Below are positions 57,641-64,000 of a stretch of DNA of 64,000 bases, piece by piece. The notes below the pieces were generated by a model, which saw only the letters and a list, made by a program, of their open reading frames with translations, ran no database searches and was not told the DNA's origin. Source of the stretch: Hyperoplus lanceolatus (lineage: Eukaryota > Chordata > Actinopteri > Uranoscopiformes > Ammodytidae). The DNA lies in NCBI GenBank assembly GCA_026929865.2, contig CM049400.1, forward strand, positions 19,672,501 to 19,736,500, in the 5' to 3' direction. Position 1 is the first letter of the stretch. Each line of letters begins with the position of its first letter. A program made the translations under genes and the position numbers.

Positions 57641-60600
57641 GACGAAGTTAGGCGACACCCAGAATACATCATAACTTTCAGCGATTTTACAGTGAAGTCA
57701 TTCCAGTGGGTCAGCATTGCAGCTGGAGATAATCAATTTACGGGTCAGTGGTTGACACACTTGGACCGCTGCTCATTGTTTCTTTCTTCCGCATAGAAGT
57801 AAATGGCTTCGCTCTCCGACTTCTGAGCCTATACCACGAGACGGCTACCATGCTCTCTTCATAGTTATCAGAACTTGTTACTGGATATAAATAGCATTGA
57901 GAAAGAGGGAGAGAGAGAGAGAGAGAGACAGATACAGAGAAAGACAAAAACTTGTTTTCACTACTGACAGTCACTGCCTGAATTGTATTTGAATATGGCA
58001 AAGGATTTCGTGTTGCACATCTAAGTAGTCGGTTCAATATGTTGAAAAGTAAAATTGAATCACATCAAGCCATGACATCCAATAAAGCTGAAGTGTGTCT
58101 GATCTCCTATACCACTTAACACCACAAGCATGTCACTTTAAACCAATTCTGCTACGAGTTTATACAGCACAGCCATAATGTCTCCATTTCTCGCCTTTTA
58201 TCTACCCAGCACATTTTACACTGCAGCCAATCTGTTTAGGAGGACTAGGCGTTTAGATGGGGCCGTGTACAAACCAAGGTCTTGAAGACTGCTGCCCTCA
58301 GAGTAGTGACTACAGAGGGGGCAGGGGGTGGGGGGTTAGTGAAAGCCAGATTTTGTTAAAGCTCTTAATAAGGCACAGTGTGATATATAAGCCCACAGGC
58401 GGCAAAAGCTCTGTGTGCAAACACTTCAACAAGCCGTGTGATAGGGCAATCTGTGTATGGAACGGCGGATGGCCTAACATCTCTGTTATTTCACACACGA
58501 CCCTATTTGGCCTCTCTGATATCCTTAATTTGGGAGCTGAATTTGATATAGTGCTGCAAATATTTGCTTAGGCACAAACTGACTCTGTTTGCCTGCTATG
58601 TTGGGATAAACTAACCGCAATGGTGTACTGAATGTAATAAATGTTAAACAGTGAATGCAATTATATACTTCACAAATCTGGACCTCCGCACTGAAAGCAG
58701 GCTTTGTGGACCTGAGTTCTGTTCTGACAGATCGTTATTGCCCTTCCTGACCACCAAGGGTCACATTCAGAAATGAACTGTTTATGAGATGCCCTGGGTA
58801 TATGGCAAATTGAAGCCGATATATCGGTGTGAAGAAAATATACAGTATATTTTGACATTTCATAAAAAATGTATACTGATAGTATACACTTCCGATTAGA
58901 TTATGCACTATATAACTAGCAGGGTATTTGTTATTTGCCGTGCTCTTTTCTGAGCATTTGTTCTTTAAGAGCTTAGAACTGCTTCTTACCTTCTGTCCTT
59001 CTTGCCTGTATTATCCTGCTATTCTTTCTCTTTCGATGCCCTCATCATTACTGTGTACACCATAACAAGTGTGTTGGCTTTTCCTGTCACCTCTCATAAA
59101 AGGAAAACTGCTACAGTATCGCCTGTCATCCTATTACTGTATGTGCATGAAAACCCCTTCTAAACTACATGGGAGGTTTTTGTATCAGATAATCATTTGA
59201 TAGGCTTCAGACATCAAATAGTGAGTTGGGAAACTAACTATCATGGCATATACAGATTTACATCTCACTCGCAGCAGCGAACTGACATCTAGTTGTTATT
59301 GTGGAAGTGCTCACAATTTTAGATGACATCCAGCTCTTGTTTCTATATTCAGTATGTTGGTTCGGGCAAAAGCGACATCCAAATGTATGCAGTGTAATGT
59401 CAACAATACATATTTTTTCATATTTAAGTACCAAGTCCCCTAATCACCTTCGAAAAGATCTCTAATACAATACTACCATTGTGATGAATGACTTCAAATT
59501 CCAGCACACAGTGGGAGGGGGTGGGGGACAGGGGGGGATCAGTAGAAAGTGGGGCATCAGCGGTCAGCTGTATTTGGATTATAAGACAACATGCTTTTAG
59601 CTGTGCTGCTTGCTGAATCAGCTGTTTCTTCATAAGGACAGTGAATGATCTTAATCCTGTATATCTAGGTAACCTTCTCTGAAGGAGAGAGAGAGAGAGA
59701 GTGAGAGTACAAAGACATTATAGTCGGGCAATGTCTAGACAACAAACAAGAATAAATTAATGCAACCACTGGTACATGAGCATTCCTTTTTCTTTAATGA
59801 CTGGTAGAGATACTGGGTGGAACAACTTGCATACTGCAAAGAAGAATCTGAGTTAAGGGCCTTGTTTTAGTGTTGCTACGTTATATCTTTCTCTGGGAGA
59901 ATACATACATACCCTGCAGTTCCAGAAAACGGCACCGGCAGTGCCTCTTACTTCTTGATAGTTGTTCTGAAGTAAGCTTTTCTCAGGATGGTGACAGCTT
60001 GCAGCACTGGTGTGAGAAGACGAGAAGACAAAGCACTCTGTACTCCGAGGCTGTGTGTGATTAATGACAGAGGTGTGTGTTACAGTGGGCACCCTCGGAG
60101 CAGCTACAGATCAGTCTTCCTGTAAGACAAATCTGACACTCGCCAACCCACCGCCCCACCTGCTACCCCCTCACTGCCATCAAACCCTCAGCTCCTCACA
60201 GCCAAGTGCACCCGGCACGACATCGCGCTCATAAATCATGCCAAACAAAGCATGTTTAATCTGTGACGCGCAGGCCTGACACACAAATTTATTACCTGTT
60301 GTTAGGAAAACTGCATGTGTCCCACTGAGTCAAGCCTCTATTTACCTTTGAGAAACCAGTAAAATACTGGAAAGACAAAGTATGCAACAAAGAAAGCTGA
60401 TGATGGCAGTGTCTTTCAGGCAGCATTCAGCAGACAAAGACGCGCTTTACTCGGCCGTCCTGCCACCTTTTCAGGGCGGATGACATGCTTACGCGAGTTT
60501 CTCGACTGCACTTGCCAAAAAAATTTAGGGATTTCTCACAAGCACATTTGTAAAACATGAATACCAAATTATCTCCTGAGGATTAGAGTTGGATAGCTGC

Positions 60601-61215
60601 TCTATGCCTGGTGTGAGTCATAATGCTTAGTGAAAACCGGGCACCTACTACCTACAGTTGTGTGATAGGGTAGGATTTTTGGAAAACAAACGGGCAGTAA
60701 CCGAGCATTGTGAGGGGAATATGCATGTACTATTGGGCTCAGTGTTCAAAGGCATCAATGTGGCAGCAATTCAGAAAATAAGATGGCAGGAAAAAAATAA
60801 AAAGTTCTTGCGCGGAAAGATGCTCTAATGTGTGCTTTGAAAAACTGTGGACTTACAGTACTACAGTATAGTTCAGAGTGCCACCTCCCCATTAAGTAGG
60901 TCTTAATTGAAATAATAATAATGTCTGCTCTAAATACTGCCTACAGGTAAACATTGACAACATATTCCGTTGTCTTTAGCTTTCTTACTTTACAGTCTGA
61001 CAAACGGAATTATAGTTACATAAGCTTGATTTGGAAATGCAGCTAAAATGCCAAGAAGAACTGGCTCAAAGGCAGAAATTAAAGTGGTCTCTCCCACACA
61101 TTCCCTTTGGCAGACTCCTGTGATCCTGCTTGTCCTCAACATGTCTTTACACTGTAGATGGTGGGAATGAGAAGTGATGGCACCTGCTGACTGGCTTTGG
61201 CGATGTCAGAAACTC
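57641..61215. other. Intergenic DNA
   Basis: 57906-57929 is a (GA)n tract. 58240-58580 and 60110-60560 are complex, repeat-free blocks, the latter with TAAATCATG and ATTTATTAC homeodomain-like words. The rest is AT-rich and unremarkable. Confidence 0.4.
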
Positions 61216-61225
61216 ACACGTACAC

Positions 61226-61266
61226 TTGCACACACACACGCACACACACACACGCACACGCACACA

Positions 61267-61298
<32 letters not shown>

Positions 61299-61299
61299 C

Positions 61300-61364
<65 letters not shown>
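61226..61364 (+). repeat. Compound (CA)n(CACG)n(CA)n microsatellite
   Basis: CA with CG interruptions, then about eight CACG/GCAC units, then about 27 CA units. Confidence 0.97.
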
Positions 61365-61366
<2 letters not shown>

Positions 61367-64000
61367 TTTCTTTTGCTTATAATGCAATCATCAAGTCAGA
61401 AAATCTGTGAAATTAAGTCCAAAATTATTATTATGCTTAAGAGAACATAAAAGTTTGTATCCAATTAAAGAAAGAATAGGCAGTTGGCTCTTGTTTTGAA
61501 AAAGTGGAAGACATTAGTCCATTTTGCTTACAGAAATGCATGTTTGTAAGTGTGAAATTTGCTAATAACCCCAAGCAATTTATGACATTGTGAATAATTT
61601 GAGTCATTCCAGGTGATTAATTAAATAATACTTGAAATTAGGGACAACATGAATAATGGTAAGAGCAGTTTCATTCCTGACCTTGTTCAATTTTTAATGA
61701 GCTCAGTACGACGGAGACTACGTTTTATAAATGGTGCTATAGGCTCATGTGAATATTGGAGATAATTAAAGAGCGTCTGTTAACATCAGGATCTCTGTAC
61801 ATTGGCAGGAAATAAAAGGGGTGGCGGTGCTTATCAAGCAAAAAAGACAGCATGGTTGTTCGGGCTACTCCACCTTGCAGTTGATGAGCATTCAGCAGCA
61901 GTGTGTTTAACAGAGAAGAATACTTAAAGAAACCCAAGAGACTTGTAATCTCAAGAGGGATCATCATAAGGACCTTTGTATGCTGTTGTTTCTCCGCCTT
62001 GGGAGGAGGCTGGGGGTGGGGCACAGACACTCCACAAAGCGTACTGCAGTGTCAAAGTTGTGCAGAAGTAAGGGGGAAAACAAGAGAAGAAGAAAAAAAC
62101 ATCATCCCTATCATTTAACCTGTATAACGAAAACAATGAAAATGGCATTGATTCACCAAAGAATATTTGACTGCAGTTGACCACAAAACATCACTGGACG
62201 CGTCTCCGCTGACCCATATTCGCCTACAGTATGAGTTCTCATAGGTTTGTGTTATCTGCTCTACTTTCCTCAGCGAACTGATATCAGGAGGATCTTTCAT
62301 TCCTCCACACATTAACAGTTGCGTACTATTCTATGCTATTCCTAGCTGGCAGGGCCTTGGTTACTTTTAATCACAGTGGGTAATGAGAGAAGAGATCCAG
62401 AATGTGAGACACAGAGTATTTTTAGATCTTGATCTCGATTATCTAACACATCGCTGTGGTCTCCACTCAGATGCCACTTTGTTGGAAGAGTTTTCGAATC
62501 GTCAATAGGAGTTAAATCACTGTGGAGTGGAAAGCTTGAGCACTTTGAAACCATTCATTGAATCAACCAACACATTTTCAATGTTACTGTGATGATCCTT
62601 CTACATTGTAATACTTTTGTACTTTTAACTTAATAGATTATGACCGGTAATTCAACAACTTTCTTTTCTTACGTTTGATTAGTAAATGGATTTGTACGGA
62701 ACTCACACTGCAGAGTCCGCAATGGGTGACTTTCACAGAGTTGTTATTTCAAAAGTCACTGACACCAAAGTACAGTATGGCATTTGTTTGTCCCATCATG
62801 GCCGAATGTGTAGTGTGCAGCGAGTGGAGGACCAGGGATTGTTGAGGGGTGTCGAGGGCTTTTCACAGAGGCTGCTTTAATGAGCCTCAGATAATTAAAT
62901 GTTATTCCAGAGCTCGGTGGTCAGATCGCTGTCTCAGAAAATTGTGTGACTCAGTGATCTGTTTGTGCTTTTCTCATTTACAAAGTAAACATCTATTTCT
63001 TTCCTCGCTATCGTTCCGTAGATCAAACTTGACTTATACAGTCTAATAAAGCTCACTGCATGAGACGCATGTTTTAGTCTCTTTTTTAATTGGAGAGAGA
63101 AAGAGTGTCTGGGTCTATTTGTGGTCTGGTGCAATGTTGGAAATGCCAGCTGTCGTGCATCAAAGCCTTGCTGGAACAAACCGTTATTTTGGCATGTCCC
63201 CGCAACTTGTTAAACAGAACTTGCCATGTCGTACATTTAAGTTTTCCCTCATAATTAAAGACCCACTTTACATGGACATTTGATCAATAAGGTTTAAAAC
63301 GGCTGTTTGTAATCTACATGAAAACAAAACAAAATTTTAACTGTAAACCATATTACAGTGAAGCTTAATACATACATTTTCTATAAAACTGCTCACTATG
63401 TTGTTGAAAATGACACTTTTGCGTTCTTCCCAGCCCTATGGTGAAGGAGAGAATAATCCTCAACACTTTCTGGAGTTATGACTGACAGCTCTGGCTGCTA
63501 CGGAGAGCCGTGAGCCAAGCCCCATAACATAACGCATGCTTGACATGTCTATGTCCATCTGGGGTCCCAGCCTTCAAACCACTGCACCCCTTGCTCTCTG
63601 CCGGCAGAGAGACCAAGGGACAAGAGAAGGAACGGGGTGTGAAGACGGGCCTCTTAGGGCTCTGAAGGAAGCATCCAAAGCCAGCTGGTCTGGCTTTGAT
63701 GTAAATCTTATGTGCAGAGTGAAAGGAAGACAGCAGAATTACGGCGAATAGTTGTGGTAGACAGAAGGAAAAGAAGAGGATAAGGAAGTCACGACTAGTA
63801 CGGAGGGGAAAGTGGGGATTTGAACAGCAGGTTCTGTGAAGGCGTTTTTACGACAACAGACAGGTGAGACACAGGTGTCAGGAAAGGTCTTGACTCCTTG
63901 CACATGTTGGAAATGTGATGATGCCAATTAACACTTATGTCATGTAATTTCAAGATTGATTCAGATGTCCTATGGGACTCCAAGGCAAGATAGTACTGTA
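61365..64000. other. Intergenic DNA at the window end
   Basis: No gene recognised. 62680-63060 is a complex block including CAGATAATTAAATG. 63550-63960 has mixed composition without homology that I can recognise. Confidence 0.4.

Overview
The window looks like genomic DNA from a ray-finned (teleost) fish. It has vertebrate split genes with canonical splice sites and fish-type tRNA-SINE, L2-like LINE, Tc1, hAT and TTAA-type elements. Long CA/GT microsatellites are abundant. The gene order igf1r - pgpep1l - synm - ttc23 matches the established vertebrate order IGF1R - PGPEP1L - SYNM - TTC23 (human 15q26.3). The species cannot be named from sequence alone.

Layout. (1) 87-9251, + strand: the last six coding exons of an IGF1 receptor gene, covering the whole tyrosine kinase domain and C-terminal tail. 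A long AT-rich 3'UTR follows, probably to about 14.86 kb; it carries a TTAA-type MITE and one perfect let-7 seed match. (2) 14892-16632, - strand: a five-exon copy of pgpep1l with several lesions, read here as a unitary pseudogene. (3) 17641-24011, + strand: a complete four-exon synemin gene (predicted 1012 aa), with its 3'UTR probably ending near 25.25 kb. (4) 35152-25805, - strand: a complete eleven-exon ttc23 gene (predicted 459 aa), convergent with synm. One intron has all the hallmarks of a U12-type AT-AC intron and another uses a GC-AG donor. (5) About 35.2-64.0 kb: no protein-coding gene recognised. This desert holds microsatellites, an L2-like LINE fragment nested in a MITE, a hAT element with a perfect 8-bp target duplication, a fold-back Tc1 element, a small MITE, and several repeat-free complex blocks that resemble conserved regulatory DNA.

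The genes are not an operon or a pathway. Igf1r is a growth-factor receptor kinase, synemin an intermediate-filament cross-linker of muscle and other cells, and Ttc23 a ciliary TPR protein linked to Hedgehog signalling. They are joined by ancient synteny. LRRC28, the expected divergent neighbour of TTC23, is not visible here.

No new biological system was found. The strongest unusual signals are the U12 AT-AC intron of ttc23, the decayed pgpep1l, the fold-back Tc1 element, the nested LINE/MITE, a 50-bp perfect palindrome upstream of synm, and the enlarged Pro/Ser-rich tail of the receptor.
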